Assembly (NCBI GenBank): GCA_018136815.1
Contig: CM030932.1
Span: forward strand, 1,708,793-1,772,792
Direction: 5' to 3'
Length of the DNA stretch: 64,000 nt
Source: Isochrysis galbana
Taxonomy: Eukaryota > Haptophyta > Isochrysidales > Isochrysidaceae
The position numbers and the translations under genes are program-made. Positions 9,143 through 21,922 of the stretch are shown piece by piece (the stretch's first letter is position 1; each line of letters opens with the position of its first letter). A model generated the notes under the pieces. It was not told the origin of the DNA. It worked only from the letters and a program-made list of their open reading frames with translations, and did no database searches.

Positions 9143-12100
9143 ATGGCGCCGTCCACGCCGTCGGCCAACGGCCGGCCGGACGAGGCACTCGACGGACTGG
9201 CTCAGTTCTGCAACAGCCGGCTTGTGATGCTCGGTGGGTACGGCTCTGACGGAACGGGCTCGCAGCATTGGCGCTCCATGTGGGCCGCCCTCAAGCAGTA
9301 CAGCAGCCAGGGTGCCGACCCATCAAAGGAGGACCTCGAGCGCTCCCACGGCTGCAACTGCTACCACCGTGACGTGCACATGCTACGCATCGGGGGCCCG
9401 GGCGAGGGGGCGGCACAATGGCAATCCTTGCCTGTCGAAGGCATGGCCGCACGCTTGCTGGCGCGCACGGGGCACTCGCTCACTTCACTGATGCAGCGAC
9501 GCACCCTTCTCCTCTTCGGAGGAGCAAACCACCAGCAAAGCGGAGGCGGCTTCATGAACGACGCGTGGACCATCCAGCTCGATGTTATCGGAGAAGGCAC
9601 GGTGGTGCACGTTGCCGAGATGTGCGCCGGGGGAGTGCGACCGTCGCCGCGGGCACACCACAGCGCTTCACTGCTCGGCGGTGCTGTGTACATTGTAGGG
9701 GGATGCAGCCTAGCGGACCGACCGCTTCACGACGTACACCGCCTGGATACCCGCAGCTGGAGCTGGTCACAGCCAGAAGTACGCGGGAAGCCACCTGCGG
9801 CCCTGTGCCGCCACTCGGCGACGACCATGCTAGGCGCCATTTTCATTTTTGGGGGCTGCACTTCACTGCGGCAAGCTGGCAAACATGGGAGTATGGCCAG
9901 TGGTGAATCAAGTAGCTCTATACAGCAAACCTTCTCAGCGCAGCTCCACATTCTATGCGAGGTGAGCGATGCCTGATCTCCCCTAGCCCCAAACCTACCC
10001 ACGATTCTTGTCCGTCCTGGTGAATCGCGGCAAACCGGGGCGTTCCCACGCACTTGTCTAGGTGCAAGATGGTCGTAGAGGAAGAATGGCAGGCGATGAG
10101 TCGTGCGCGCTTAGCGATGGAGGGGATACAGGGAATTCCGGCTCCACGCTACAGTGGGAAGCGGTACGCGTAACAGGTCAGGCTCCTTCTGGCCGTGCTG
10201 ACCATGCTGCCTGCGCCGCTGGCGGCCGCCTCTACATCTTTGGCGGGCGCAAGCTCGTGAAGCCATCTTCCCGCCCCGCACCCGCTTCTGCCCTCGCATC
10301 TGCATACGGAGAGGGCGGCAACGGTAAGCGAGGAGGCATGGCAGCTCGCGCACGCGCGGCGCCGTGTAGTGAACTCTTTTGCTTCGATCCTCGGAGCCGC
10401 CGGTGGGAGTGTTTAACAAGGTCCCCAACGCTACGAAGAGAGGCAAGCAGCGTTGTGGCCATTGGCGGAGCATACTTGTTCGCCTTTGGTGGATGGCGCG
10501 GGGCAAGCGGCACACAAGACGACGGGAAAGACCGCAGCGCATCCACAGCTGCCGCTCATCGTCAAAGCTGTGAAAAGGCTCTAGCGCCTCACGGGAAAGG
10601 ACATCAGGGTCCACAAATTCTTCCATGGTCGAACGATTTGCATGTGCTGCATCTGCCTTCCATGGTTTGGTACCGCATTCAGGTAAGCTTTGAACGCTCA
10701 CGCCTCGCCCATCTCTCCTCTCTCACTCGCTTGGTGAGCGTCGCAACTCCACAAAATACTCATTGGGGGGGTGAGATGCTCTCCGTGTCGCCTCCGACCA
10801 CCTCATTGTGAACCGCCTCGCTGCTTCCTTCAGACGGATGGACACATACCAGCACCGAGGCACGGCCACGCCATGGATCTCATCGATATTACCGAGACGG
10901 ATGCCCAGAAGTGCACGTTGACTGGCTCAGCACTGACATCCGCCATCGCTGGGAAGGCCTCTGCTTTTCGCATAGTCGCTCGGGATAGCTCCGGCGTCAC
11001 TCGCCGTAATGGGGGTGACCTTTTTCGAATATTCTTGAGACGACGCTCGTGGCTTCACGCTGGCAGTGTTTCGGCTGTGCAGAGCATGGCAGAGCCAATT
11101 TCGGAGAGAAGCGTTTCCGATGATCGTGACGCATGCTGTGATGCGGCATTGGCATCTCATCACGTCGTTCATGAGCCCGAATGTCGTTGCAACCCGAAAG
11201 TTGTGGTCCACGACCATCTCGATGGCACCTACACCGCTTCCTATATCGCCACCATGGCAGGCGAATACGACCTCATTGTCGAGCTTGTGCCACCTACACC
11301 ACCACCTGCGGCGCTCTCTGCTGGGGCCACACCCAGTGCGGGAGATGTACTGAACACAAATGATTTCGTCCAAGAAACTTCCCAGCGCAGCGGCATTGCG
11401 AGCGCAGGGGCCAGTGAAGCAAGTGCGTCGCTCTCACACCGTCCTGCTCCGCTGCCCCTACAAGCTTTCATGACGTCATCTCACCGACCTCCACCAAAGC
11501 CGCCGGAATCTGTAGACTTCAGCCCGCGTGTTAGCCTCATACATCCAGAGGCCCCCGTCCGTATTGGACCAGCATCGTCCCTTCTGCGTGTGGCACCGGC
11601 AAAGGCACACGGCCTAAGTGCCCGCATGCCCGTTTCGAGTGCTATCTCTGGGAGTATCGTCGGGCCTATACATGTGCAGGTAGTCGATGCCTTTGGTAAT
11701 GCCTTGTCTGGGCGATGCCCGCGGCTACGAGTCACAGTAGCAGCCTGCACGAGAGTAAATCCACACGCGAGCCTCTTGCAGGTTTCCCCTGGGAGGAAGA
11801 ACTCCAGGTACCCAGACCAGCACTTGCTGGGGCAACCGCCGCACGACAAGTTCGCGCCAGCGCAGCCCATGCGAACAGCCGAGAAGACTTCCGACATCGC
11901 GCTAGGAGCGCAAGTCACGTGTGAGCTGTTCCCGTCTCTGGGCGACATGTTGCACGCCCTAGATGCGGACACAGTCTCTCAATCCGTCAACTTACCTGGG
12001 TCTTGTGAGACCCGATGGGGTGCAAACCCTCCTGATACTGAAGAAAGAAGACTAGGACCAGAAGGCCAGGCGTCAGGCACGCATATGTGGATCCGGCTGA

Positions 12101-15100
12101 TGGGCCCGACGTCGCGAGTTAAATTATTGTTTAGCTGCGTGGATGAGATATCATCGCTGCAGCCGGCATGCTGTGAGATCCAATTGCTCGGTCCTGTGGC
12201 TGCCCTTCGAGCAAGTTGTCCGACAGCCGTGGCCATTCCTGGCCGTGCGTTTGGACCGGTTTCGGTGTCTGCGGTGGACGCAGAAGGGTTCCCCACGCTC
12301 CTGTCTGACATCCGCTCTGCCTTGCAGATACGTATAGGTGGGCGCGACTTGGAGCCCGGTGAGTGGGAATGTGACATCGAGACGATTAGACGGGCGGGGG
12401 GGCATGGCCAGGTGGATAGCAGCTGTGAGAATACACGTACGTGTGATTGCGACCTCCAGACTGAAGGCGGCACCATCTGCGTGGACGGAGGAGGGAGTCT
12501 CACCAATGGAGCACTGCTATGGATTCAAATCCGGGGACCGCCTGGCAATGTGACGCTGTATCTTTCGTATGGTGAAGGAAGTCTGGTCACTTGTACACAG
12601 CTCGACATCTACGTTAGTGGGCCGCCGTATTGGCTACGCCTGACTCCTCCGTCCAGTGCTCCGGCAGGGTCGCATTACCAACCGCAGGGTGTTCGAAGCA
12701 AGCCATCAAACATGACAAAGACGACCGGAGATTCGAGCCTTGCCATCGACGATTCCGTGGACGGTTGTCAAGGAGTTTCTCATGCAATTGTGGGGAAACC
12801 TTTTGGGCCGGTGCGGCTTGAAGTGGTGGACTGCTATAAAAATGTCCTCACATGCAGTGGCATCGAGCCTCACGTTGAAATCATACACCGCGATGTGACC
12901 GATCGAGTCGAGTCGGCCGCAGCCCGCTGTGATAGTGCAGGCTCATCTATGTTGGGGATGGCCAGCAACAGCGGCATCAATGGCCATGTGCAGCCTCTGA
13001 ACGGCGCGCACGTCAGCCGAGAAGCGACTTGTGATGAGCGCGTTCAATGCAATGAATGTCACGCGACTCTCGCCAACGTCCGTTGGCTATGCGATCCATC
13101 AAGCGGAATAAGTTGTGCGGCCGAGCTCATGATCGATATTGAGGGCACCGTTGGGGAGTATACCTTGAGGATAAGTGACTTGTCGAAGTTTGTGTGCAAG
13201 CCGTCAGCGCTCCAGCTCGTCATGGAGCCAGGCCCGACGGCCCCACATTGCTGCAAGCTCTCACCGCTCCCCTTCCATGAAGAAGCCTTGTGTGCGGGGG
13301 AGCTTCGGTGGATCACTCTATGGTGTCGTGATGCGCATGGGAATGCTGCACCAATTGGAAGGGATCGCGTTGAGATCTCACTTGAAGCACTTGGGGTTGA
13401 AGCTTACGAGGACATACCCTCGGGCGTGCCGTCGGAGACGCGAGATAATGCTCTACACTTGCTGAGGAAGGTAGTGCCGCTTCAGGGCGGCCGTTATCGT
13501 GTCGGATTCGGCGCAAAGCGATCTGGCGCGTACGCCTTCTCGCTCAAGTGCAATGGTGTTCTTGTGGTTTCCGGCCACCCTAGCGCGGCAGACCACGTGC
13601 TCGGTGTTCCCATCATTAACGTCGTTGCTGCTCCTCCCACTGCCCTCCGACTTATACGATCTGCGCCTAAGGGCGCAGTCTCACCTTTCAGTGCGCCACC
13701 TGTCTTAAAAGGCACGTCGGACGTAGATTATGCGACGGCTTTGCGATTGCCTGCTGGTCAAATTTTAACGTTGCAAGTGGAGCCAATAGACGCTTTTGGC
13801 AACTCCAGTGCCGATGCTCTTTCCGATGTGCTTTCGTCTAGCACCCAAGCGCGAATGGTAGCCCAATTACACGAGCTTCCCAGCTCACCCTCGGCCGGTT
13901 CAAGATTGTTGACGCAAGTGGAAGCGATCGCGCGCACCAAGGATGGATGGTACAAGGCTGAATCGCTTTCCAACGGGACTGCGGCGATGGAACCGCTGAA
14001 CGCACCCACGTTCCTCTGTTTTGAGTGGCGGCTTCTAGGTTCCGGACGCAGTGACGGTAAGATTGAAGCGCGTGTGGCCGTTGGCGGCAAGGTAAACACT
14101 ATGCGCTTGCGATTCCTCGTCTTTGTTCACGACAACAATAGGCGGCTAGAATACTCGATGGTCTTGAACTTGGCTCCAGGAAGCCCTTCGGCCGTTAATA
14201 GCGAGATTCTCGCCGAAGAAGTCGGTCGTTGCGAGACGGTCTTCCGTGATGCTGATGCCCCTAACAAGGCAGTTTGCATTACCGCCGGTTCAGCGGGAGG
14301 TTTTCTTCAGCTTGATCTCCGGGACGCGTGGGGGAACCCTGCGCTCTCCTTTGGTGCGGAACACAATGTGCGCGTCCAAATGTTGCAAACTGGCTCTGAT
14401 ATTCCGGCTACTACTCATGTCAAAGGCAGCCATAATGCCGTTGGCACATCGACAGCACCTTGTGCCGAGGCGCGACCCACTGCATCGGGTATGATGAGGG
14501 ATTCTGAGTTGACCTCAGCCCCCACTCGATTTGGTGCCAGCCACGGGGCTGCGGCTGGCCGTCGCGATCACGCACTCACTACTTCAAAAATTGGCCGCCG
14601 AGATGTGCAGGGCGATGGTCCGAATGCTAGGGCATGGGCATGCATTGAGGTTTGCGAGCACAACATTCTACTCCTCAAGTATGGGGCATACCGTGCTGGC
14701 CAATACGAGCTGCAGGTGACCATCGACTCTCGCCACGTGCGCGGTAGCCCGGTTCGCTTGCGAATAGTGGCTGCAGTCGCCCACTCCTTCGCAACACGGC
14801 TGCCACAGCCAACGGCGGCCAGCGGAGCTTTATACGGACCCATCGAGCTTTGGTGCACGGACGCCTACGGCAATATGACGGAGTACGGGGTCGATGACAT
14901 TGAACCTACGTTGTGCGATATCTCGGAGCTCGCGACCTGTTTTGTAGCTGATGACCAATGTGCCCCTGGTCAGCAGCAATCTCACGCTTCTCGGCAAGCA
15001 TTGGCTGGGGCTTGTGGTGGAAAGCTCGCGCGACGTTCGATCTTCATCCGTACGGCGTCTGACGGTGTGGAGGAAGAGCGCGACAGGGATGCCGACAAAG

Positions 15101-18072
15101 TCACCGAGGATACCGCCGAGGGGATCCGTCAAGGAAGAGCTCAATTAAACACCGAATGGGCTGCTAGGGACGAGCCAATCACCCCTCACGCTGGATGCGT
15201 TGAGGTGGTACTAGTTCGGTTGGTACAGCTAGGTGCAGGACGAGCTCGCCTTTTTCTTCGCCTAAGCGGGCCCGTCGGCGGCTGCCGGCTTGGTGTAAGC
15301 GACCGGCGTGGCAAAGTTATGGGAGCTCCGATAAGTATTGCAATCGTCCCTGGCGCGCCACACGCTCTGCGCGCATCATGCCACTCATCTTGCATTGTAC
15401 GTGACCATCCATTTGGTCCGGTATGCGTCAGTTTGATTGACGCGGCCGGAAATTACCTACCGGCGGGGAATCTTCCACTCCGTGTGGACGCTAGATATCT
15501 CCCACGAACCCACGAGGAGCAGCAAATCGGCGACGAGCACGTCCAACAGGCGGTCAACAAGGCGTCAACCACCCAGCCGTGCCTCTCGTCCATCACCGCG
15601 GCGTGCAAGATCGGGCAGGAGGAGTCTACTTTCAGCGGAGCAGTAAACAGACGCCAGCCCATTCACTTAAGCGCTACCAACCCGCATCGAGTTGCACCCG
15701 TCTCGACGCGGGGCCCGGCTTTAATCGCGCCACGGAGGCGGACATCTCGCCTTGCAACTGATCTGGCCGCAGCCTTAGCCTTTGATGAGGAATGTTCTCC
15801 CGGAGAATCTGGGGCTGAGGGTGACCTCACGAATGGCAACCTGCATTTTGCAAGAGTTGGTGATCTGATTACTCGACAGCATGGTGTGGTCGCTTCCGTC
15901 GCGTCCTCCATTGTAGACATCGAGCCCCCAAGTACGGATGGGAGCGAAAATATTCGTTGCCGGGTAGTCTCACGTGATGTGCGAAGCAACAGTGCTGGCC
16001 AAAATGGGCTGGCGCTTCTGCAGCTGTGTGTCGATGGTGCGGCGGCTGGGATGATTCAGCTTCGAATCGCATGTGATCCAGACGCTGGCAACTTGAACGC
16101 AGCTTTCGATGTTCTCAATAGCGTCAGCAAGAGTGCTGATGTCGCTGCCTCGGCGAGCAACAAACAATATGAGCCTCTCCCGGTTATTTTGACGATGCAA
16201 CTGAGCACTGGGCTGGTGTTCTTTTCTGAGAACTCCTTCCTATCGCAGGCACTCCGCTCACGTGGATGGCGCGAAGTACGCTCTCTGGTCGAGGTGCCGT
16301 TCATCCACTTGATCTGGACGATAAAATCCTCAGATATCGACTTCCATCTCCTACATCCAGGGCAGCTTTGCAATCACTTTGAGTACAACGATGTAGCGAC
16401 CAAAGTTGGCATTGCGGAAACGTTGCGGGAATCTTGCCGCTGGCAGGCGCACTGCGATCCGCGTGCATTTTTTCCACGCAGCTACGATCTTACCAACGAT
16501 GACGAGCGCTCAGTCTTCCTTCGAGATTTCGAGACCTCAGCAGCTAGCGCCCTTCTACGTAGGTTCATGAAGGAAGGCGAGAGCTGCAATTGCTCGAGCG
16601 ATGATGCCCATGGTGCTGCCGATTTCACGAAAAATCAGGATAGATCTGCTGCCAGCCCCGTTCACGTAGCCATGTCTCCAGGAAACAAGCGCGGTGGTGC
16701 GCTGCCGCTCCCGCTCGTTCACGCTGCTCTCGACATAGTCAACACCGCTCTACGGAATAATGGCTGCACTGGCAATATAGATAGCCCTCAACGAATTCCA
16801 AATGCTTCGGCCGCTCTCTTGCCCGAGATAATCAAAGCCGCCTCGCTGTCTTCGTCATTGAATTTGGAGGCGCTCGATGGCCATGAGGAGATTTCCTCTA
16901 GCGTACAGTCGACCCGAACGCACGAAGATTCCGTTGTCGCACACGAGAAATTGCGCCAACGTGTGGTGGACGCCCTCTCTACCCTCCAGCGTCTCGACCC
17001 CCAGTGGCGCATTGAGGGCACCCACAATGTATGGGTGCTCAAGCCGTCGTACGGCTCGAATGGTCTCGGGATGCGCTTATTCAATCAAGGCGCGTTGCGC
17101 ATGCTCGCGGAGTCGCGCTCACAACGAGTGGTTCAGAAGTACATTGAGCGGCCATTGTTGGTGCAAGGCTACAAGTTTGACATACGTTGCTGGGTGCTCG
17201 TAGTCGACTGGGCTCCGCTCAAGCTATGGATGTACGATGAATGCTTGCTCCGATTTTGTTCGGAACCATTCTCACTCGACCAGCTATCCAACAAGTTCGC
17301 GCACATCGCCAACGTTAGTGTCCAACGGCAGTACGATATGGGTAGCGTGAATTACAGCAAGGAGGGCGGCACTGCTTCACTAGACGATGGCCGGCGAATA
17401 AGTGCGAGCTCGTGCGTAGGTCGCATCCGTGCGTCATCCGCAGGTCACACGCGTCGTGCACCGCTTGACCTCGGTAGTTCCTCCACCCGCCGCGTCGCGC
17501 ATGCCGCTATGTCGTCGCATGCCCCATCCAACGGCAAGAGGCTAGTGAATTCGGTCGGCGTCTTCTCTCAGCAAGCTCCACTTTCCGCGAATTTGTGCGA
17601 TTCCTCGCGCTTGCGTGAGGAATTAGCTTCGCTTGGTATGCATGGGGCGTGGGACAATCAAATACTTCCCGCCATCCGGCGCATCACCGCGGCGACGATG
17701 CTGAGCGCACAAGAGCGAGCAAAGCCTCGTCGTGGTTCCTTTGAGATTTATGGTCTTGATTTCGTGATCGACGAGGACTTGGAGCCATGGCTCATCGAAG
17801 TGAACGAGAGTCCCAATTTGAGTGCAAACGGGTCCGACATGAAGGCGCGACTACTCACCGTCATGGTTGAAGAGCTTGTGCAACTACTAATCGATGAGGC
17901 GGAGATGCATCCGGATCGCAAACCACGCGGCGTCGGTGAGATGGTGGGCAGGTGGTTGCTCATACATGCCGATGATGACGTCATGGCCGCTGACACAATC
18001 GGAAACATTGATACCCCTCCGCTTAACGTGGTTGGTACCCAGCTGCGCGCGCATTCAAAATTGATCGCCTGA
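9143..18072 (+). CDS. Kelch / filamin-like Ig repeats / TTLL3-8-type tubulin glycylase fusion
   Basis: Three exons (9143-9961, 10062-10682, 10834-18072) join in phase 0 to give 2892 aa. Residues 20-560 hold about five kelch blades (LVMLGGYG, LLLFGGAN, VYIVGGCS, IFIFGGCT, LYIFGGRK, LFAFGGWR). Residues 600-2250 carry about eight filamin/Ig-like modules marked by GPIHVQVVDAFGN, GPVSVSAVDAEG, ITLWCRDAHGN, LTLQVEPIDAFGN, LDLRDAWGN, IELWCTDAYGN and VCVSLIDAAGN. Residues about 2270-2840 are a tubulin-tyrosine-ligase-like domain: VLKPSYGSNGLG (ATP-grasp loop), FFPRSYDL, VVQKYIERPLL, KFDIRCWVLVVDW, SFEIYGLDFVIDED and WLIEVNESPNL. The VVQKYIERPLL...KFDIR and FFPR signatures favour glycylases TTLL3/8, which glycylate axonemal tubulin. 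ATG 9143 is the first in frame. Domain calls are strong; substrate is inferred. Confidence 0.9.
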
Positions 18073-18490
18073 TCAAGATTGCATGCCTCAGAACAATTGC
18101 GAAGATGCGCTGATGGCCACGACTAACGGATATTGATCGTGTTGCTCCCGTATTGCTCTTTCCTCATCGCCATGGCATTGGTGTGCTTCATACTCTACGT
18201 ACTCCGGTACTTATTTTGAAGATGTTGGTTGTGAATTCGTAATTAGTACGTTGTACGTTGTACATTCGTGCAGTACATGCCCAAGAAGTAGCAGTTCGCA
18301 GTGTAGGTATGTTGCGCTCAACAACCTACTTATAGTAGAAAGTATGGGTCATGGGGAGGCGCCTCGTGCCCTCCCCGTCAGGCACTAACGCCCCTCCGGG
18401 AAGCCCTGCCAGTCACCCTTTAAACCACATAATATTCTTACCGCACAAGCGGCTATTGACTATTGACCCACTACTTCAAGGCTGTACGTG
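18073..18490. other. Intergenic spacer with a truncated family A head
   Basis: This is the 3' flank of the fusion gene. Around 18319-18410 lies CAACAACCTACTTATAG... then GGGTCATGGGGAGG, a diverged family A start cut short. At 18431 there is TAATATTCTTACCGCACAAGCGG, the hairpin-plus-AT motif seen at family A termini. Confidence 0.45.
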
Positions 18491-19430
18491 ATTCCGATCC
18501 CGACTACAGTCAGAGGGCTAGTCAAGCCTCCATGTATGACTAGGTTGGTCCAGTCAGACAGTTGGTATGACTAGGTTGGTCCAGTCAGCAGAGATGTGGC
18601 TGGACTTACCTAGTCAGGCGCTCCGTGTGACTAGCGGATCGCGATCTGACTAGAGTCTGAGCAGATGCCTAAGCCATAGGTCCGACTCCTAGTCAGACTA
18701 TAGTCCAGGTGCAGTCTGACTATAGTCTAAAGGTAGTCTAACTATAGTCAGACTATAGTCACTAGATGGTCAAAATCGCTAAAATTTTCTTCTCAGTACG
18801 ACTTGTATCGGTATACCCCTGCCCTTGCTACATCATGCTATGTAGCGTGGTCCCAGGCGCCCCCCCCCCCCCCCGCGCGCTACATGTGCACATGCGTGTG
18901 CGCGTGTGCTCTAGCTAGAGTGCGACGCGCAACGCGCACGCACGCACATACGACACACGACCACGACACACCGCACCCTGCCACTCCATCTCTCCATCTC
19001 CATACTATTGATTTTGACAATATTATCACGATTCACTAAATTTTCTTCTCACACACTCGCTCAGCCAAGAGTGATCTCTCACTCTCGAGTCTCAGTCAGT
19101 CAGCCATAGCACTCACCCTCACAATGACTATCACTATCATCATCACTCACAACTTCTATTTCCGCAGCCAAGCCATCTTGCTCAGCATCACTTCCGTCAC
19201 TTTGGTAGCGGCGATGTTCATCCGAGGGACCAAGGCGGCCACTTTGCCCGAACTTGTCCAGGTAGATCTCCCACAACGTCTTATCACTGATCTCCGAGTC
19301 GTACAGGTCCCAATTCTTACGAATGTAGACAAGGCGAGCCAAGTGAGTGGGGCACATGTTGGGATCGCTCAGCATACCGCTCGTCGAAAAAAAAACACAT
19401 CTGAAGATTCAGGCTACTACCGCTAGCTAT
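18491..19430 (-). mobile_element. Decayed hAT-like DNA transposon with palindromic subterminal array
   Basis: At 18491-18770 a dense array of GACTAG / TAGTCAGAC / GACTATAGTC motifs in both orientations resembles the subterminal transposase-binding arrays of hAT-type elements. The adjacent minus-strand frame (19100-19375) looks like a transposase C terminus. The far end is not delimited; it runs into a poly-A stretch and CATCTGAAGATTC near 19389, a motif also present at 40730. It is unrelated in sequence to the hAT element at 42312. Confidence 0.45.
19100..19375 (-). pseudogene. C-terminal remnant of a hAT-like transposase (probable)
   Basis: The 91-codon frame has an ATG at 19375. It reads CPTHLARLVYIRKNW...DKTLWEIYLDKFG and then a strongly acidic Ser/Asp/Glu tail. 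The HLARLVYI block followed by an acidic tail resembles the end of hAT dimerisation regions, but no dimerisation core remains. It sits next to the palindromic array at 18491-18770. It could instead be an unrelated small protein. No upstream exon was found. Confidence 0.35.
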
Positions 19431-20069
19431 AAAGACAGACCACGCACTCACGGTACCGACTCACGCCATCGCCTATACCCCAGAACACTCACTCCCTTTA
19501 CACTACCCCCTTCATTCCTTTGTCTTTGGTATCGGGGGGGGGCCGCGTGCACTACGACGGGCCAAGCGCAAGGGGCGGGCTGAGGCAGACCTGTTGCTGG
19601 GTGTTCGTGTGGCAGACAAACGTAAATCGTAAATCGCCTTCTGAACTTTCTTATATTGTCCCCGGGGGGTCTCGGCCCCCGCCCTTCGGCCATTCTTCGT
19701 CCGCTGCCGCACTTTCGCGGTGTTTGCTTGCCGCGCGGGGTGTCCTCCCGTTGATATACCGTAAACCGTAAACAGGCGGTTCTCTTACCTATTCTCGAGC
19801 CGGATCGTGTCGTTTTTTTTGTCGTTCTTTTCCCGTCGTTCTCGTCGTTCTCCTACGGGCGTGTGCTGCATGGCGCGCGCCATGGGCCCCTTCTGGGGGC
19901 CCCTCAGAGGGCCAGCCAGGGCAGCTCAGGGGGCAGTGGAGGCTGGGGCAGTGCCCCTGGCCTCTCCTGCCTCTCCCTCGCTCGCCTCGCTGGCCCTGGG
20001 TGCCCGCCTGGTTGGCGAAGATGGCCAAGCAGTATTCGCGGCACCGGCCTCGTCAGCTGGCGTAAGGCG
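19431..20069 (-). repeat. Mixed repeat debris including an inverted family A fragment
   Basis: Positions 19860-20000 match the central family A block in reverse orientation (GCGCGCCATGGGCCCC, then CAGTGGAGGCTGGGGC, CTCTCCCTCGCT). The stretch at 19500-19550 carries the recurring CCTTCATTCCTTTGTCTTTGG motif and a G-run. No gene is supported. Confidence 0.5.
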
Positions 20070-20086
20070 TGTCTTTTCTGCGGCCG

Positions 20087-20838
20087 CAACTAAGTTTATA
20101 CTTGGTTGACCCATGGGGGGGCACGAGCCCCCCCCTCTCTCCACTCCTCCCCTGCCATGGGGGAGGAACCACCCATCCTCCTGGCATGCCTGATGGCTTG
20201 CCAGGAGGCCACTGCCCTACTGACCCACTCCCTTCCCCACAGGCTCGCCCCATTCGCCCATCCTGGCCCCTCGTGACCAGCCCATTGCTCCAACCCCCCC
20301 TGGTCGACAGGCAGACAGGTGCAGACTGGGGGCCCCAGAGGCTCGGGAGCGCCAGCGAGGGAGAGGCAGGGGAGGCCAGGGCCCAGCCCCAGCCTCCTCT
20401 GCCCCCTGAGCTGGCCTCCAGGAGCCTCCAGGGGCCGCCAGAGGGCAGCTGGAGGCCTGCCGCAGGCGCGCCATCGCGCGTGCCGCAGGAGAGGGGAGAG
20501 AGAGCGCGGAAAAGGGGGTGGGCGCGAGCGAGAGCTCCGCCCACCGGAAAATCGGTAAGTCTCGCGCCTGATTACAGGATAAGACGAGACAGAGTGGGCC
20601 GCCCACTCGGAGACACAGGAGGAAGGGGGGGAAAGATCACCGGGGGGTGGCGCGGGCCACCGGACCATATCTAAGCCCTCCACCCCAATCCCCCTAGTAG
20701 TGTACGGGGGGAGCCGCCTGATGGCGGGGGGAGAAGGGCCGGGGAATGGGGGTGTAGAGAGTATGCTACGTGCTACTTGTAGTGGGTAGTGGTTCCATTC
20801 GCCGCGAGTGCGGTAAGAATATTAAAAGGTTTTTTTTT
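20087..20838 (+). mobile_element. Family A retroposon, full length, T-tailed
   Basis: A perfect 17-bp direct duplication, TGTCTTTTCTGCGGCCG, flanks it at 20070-20086 and 20839-20855. The 752-bp element begins CAACTAAGTTTATACTTGG. It then has a CCATGGGGGGGCACGAGCC block, GAGGGAGAGGCAGGGGAGG, a block containing CATATCTAAGCCC, and ends GTGCGGTAAGAATATTAAAAGG plus a run of nine or more T. The long perfect duplication and homopolymer tail indicate RNA-mediated insertion. There is no long conserved reading frame, so it is non-autonomous. Confidence 0.85.
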
Positions 20839-20855
20839 TGTCTTTTCTGCGGCCG

Positions 20856-21372
20856 GGAAGATGCATGGGGACCTGCAGAAGTTCGCCAAGGATTCCACTC
20901 TGGAGTATTCGTTGTTCGCCTCGTTCAATACTCACTAAGGCTGAGTAGTTGTAGTTGTACACTTAGTAGTTATTGTATTGAGTGTGTATTAGTGTGCAAT
21001 GTGCAATGTGGAATGATACATTGAGAAAGATGCTAGCAAGCAGGGGGAGGGAGGCGAGGACGAGGGAGGCGGGGAGGGCGAGGCGAGAGCACGTGAGCGC
21101 GCGCAGAGCAGGCCAACAGGCCGTTGCGCCTCGAGTCCTGAAGTAATTAACTCAGTTAACTGCCCTTCGGGCGCAGCGCGAGGCAGTTAGTTAGTAACTA
21201 CGTGGCGCCACTCTAGTGGCAGTTAGTGGCAATTGACTAAGATACCTAGGCAACTGCCTCACCTAGGCCCTAGCCTTGGCCGCGGCCACGCGGCCACTCG
21301 CGAGTGCCACTCGCGAGTGCCACTCGCTTCGGCAAGAGGGATTAGCGCTTCGGGGCCCCTACCTAGTTTCAC
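20856..21372. other. Gene-poor spacer
   Basis: It follows the family A insertion. There is low-complexity sequence with repeated GGCAGTTAGT/AGTTAACTGCC motifs around 21135-21235 that can pair with each other. A short frame (CLFCGR split by the family A insertion, then EDAWGPAE) looks like relic coding sequence but is too short to name. Confidence 0.35.
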
Positions 21373-21640
21373 GAGTGCCCCCCCCCCCCCCCCCCGCGCG
21401 CGTTGTATTTACCCGAAAGGGGTTTCCCCCCAACGTGGCCTCGAGGAGAGGACGCGCCGGGGTGGGCGGGGTCGGTGCGTGCACGAGGAGGAGGACAATT
21501 ATCGAGGGGAGGGGCCAGTGCCCCCTCCCTCCGATATCACTCGGACACCTGGCTCGTCAGGCATGGCTGGATTCCGGGACTGAAAAGTTGTGTCCGATCA
21601 GCTAGTGGGGTTGGCTAGGATATTATATTAATTAAACCAA
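21373..21640 (+). repeat. Family D repeat
   Basis: It matches the reverse complements at 31151-31425 and 41280-41525. Shared blocks are a poly-C run, TTTACCCGAAAGGGGTTT, GAGGACG, GGTGCGTGCAC, CACCTGGCTCGTCAGGCATG, and the end GGTTGGCTAGGATATTATATTAATTAA. At 41262-42135 the same block forms the 3' tail of a family A element, so D is probably a mobile 3' module rather than an independent element. Confidence 0.7.
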
Positions 21641-21922
21641 AAAGTATATGAGATAAAACAAGAGAATTATAGAGAGTAGAGAGTAGAAGACATCGTAGTA
21701 TGGGGCTAAGCCCAACGTACAGCTGCCAACTGTTGTCGGCTACCAATCACCAGCGTTGCGTTTCGGGGTCCGCGCTCCGGCAGCAGGCCGACCATGGATC
21801 ACACGTTACGCTAATCATGAGGCATACTGTTATTGGGTGTTGACTATTGGCATAACCCAAAACCGCATACAATGATCAGTTGCAACACGCGTTGAGGTGA
21901 GGGCCGCGTTCAACTCAATGCA

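Noticed and set aside
9052-9249. Alternative start for the kelch gene at ATG 9052
   Set aside because: Not in frame with the kelch domain without an extra intron; ATG 9143 is the first in-frame ATG and precedes the first blade.
10111-18008. Many frames opposite or out of frame with the kelch-TTLL gene
   Set aside because: The 7.2-kb third exon with recognisable filamin and TTL motifs explains the region.
20053-20683. Frames of 160-200 codons on both strands inside the family A copy
   Set aside because: Repeat sequence with poly-G/C-derived Pro and Gly; not conserved as protein among copies.
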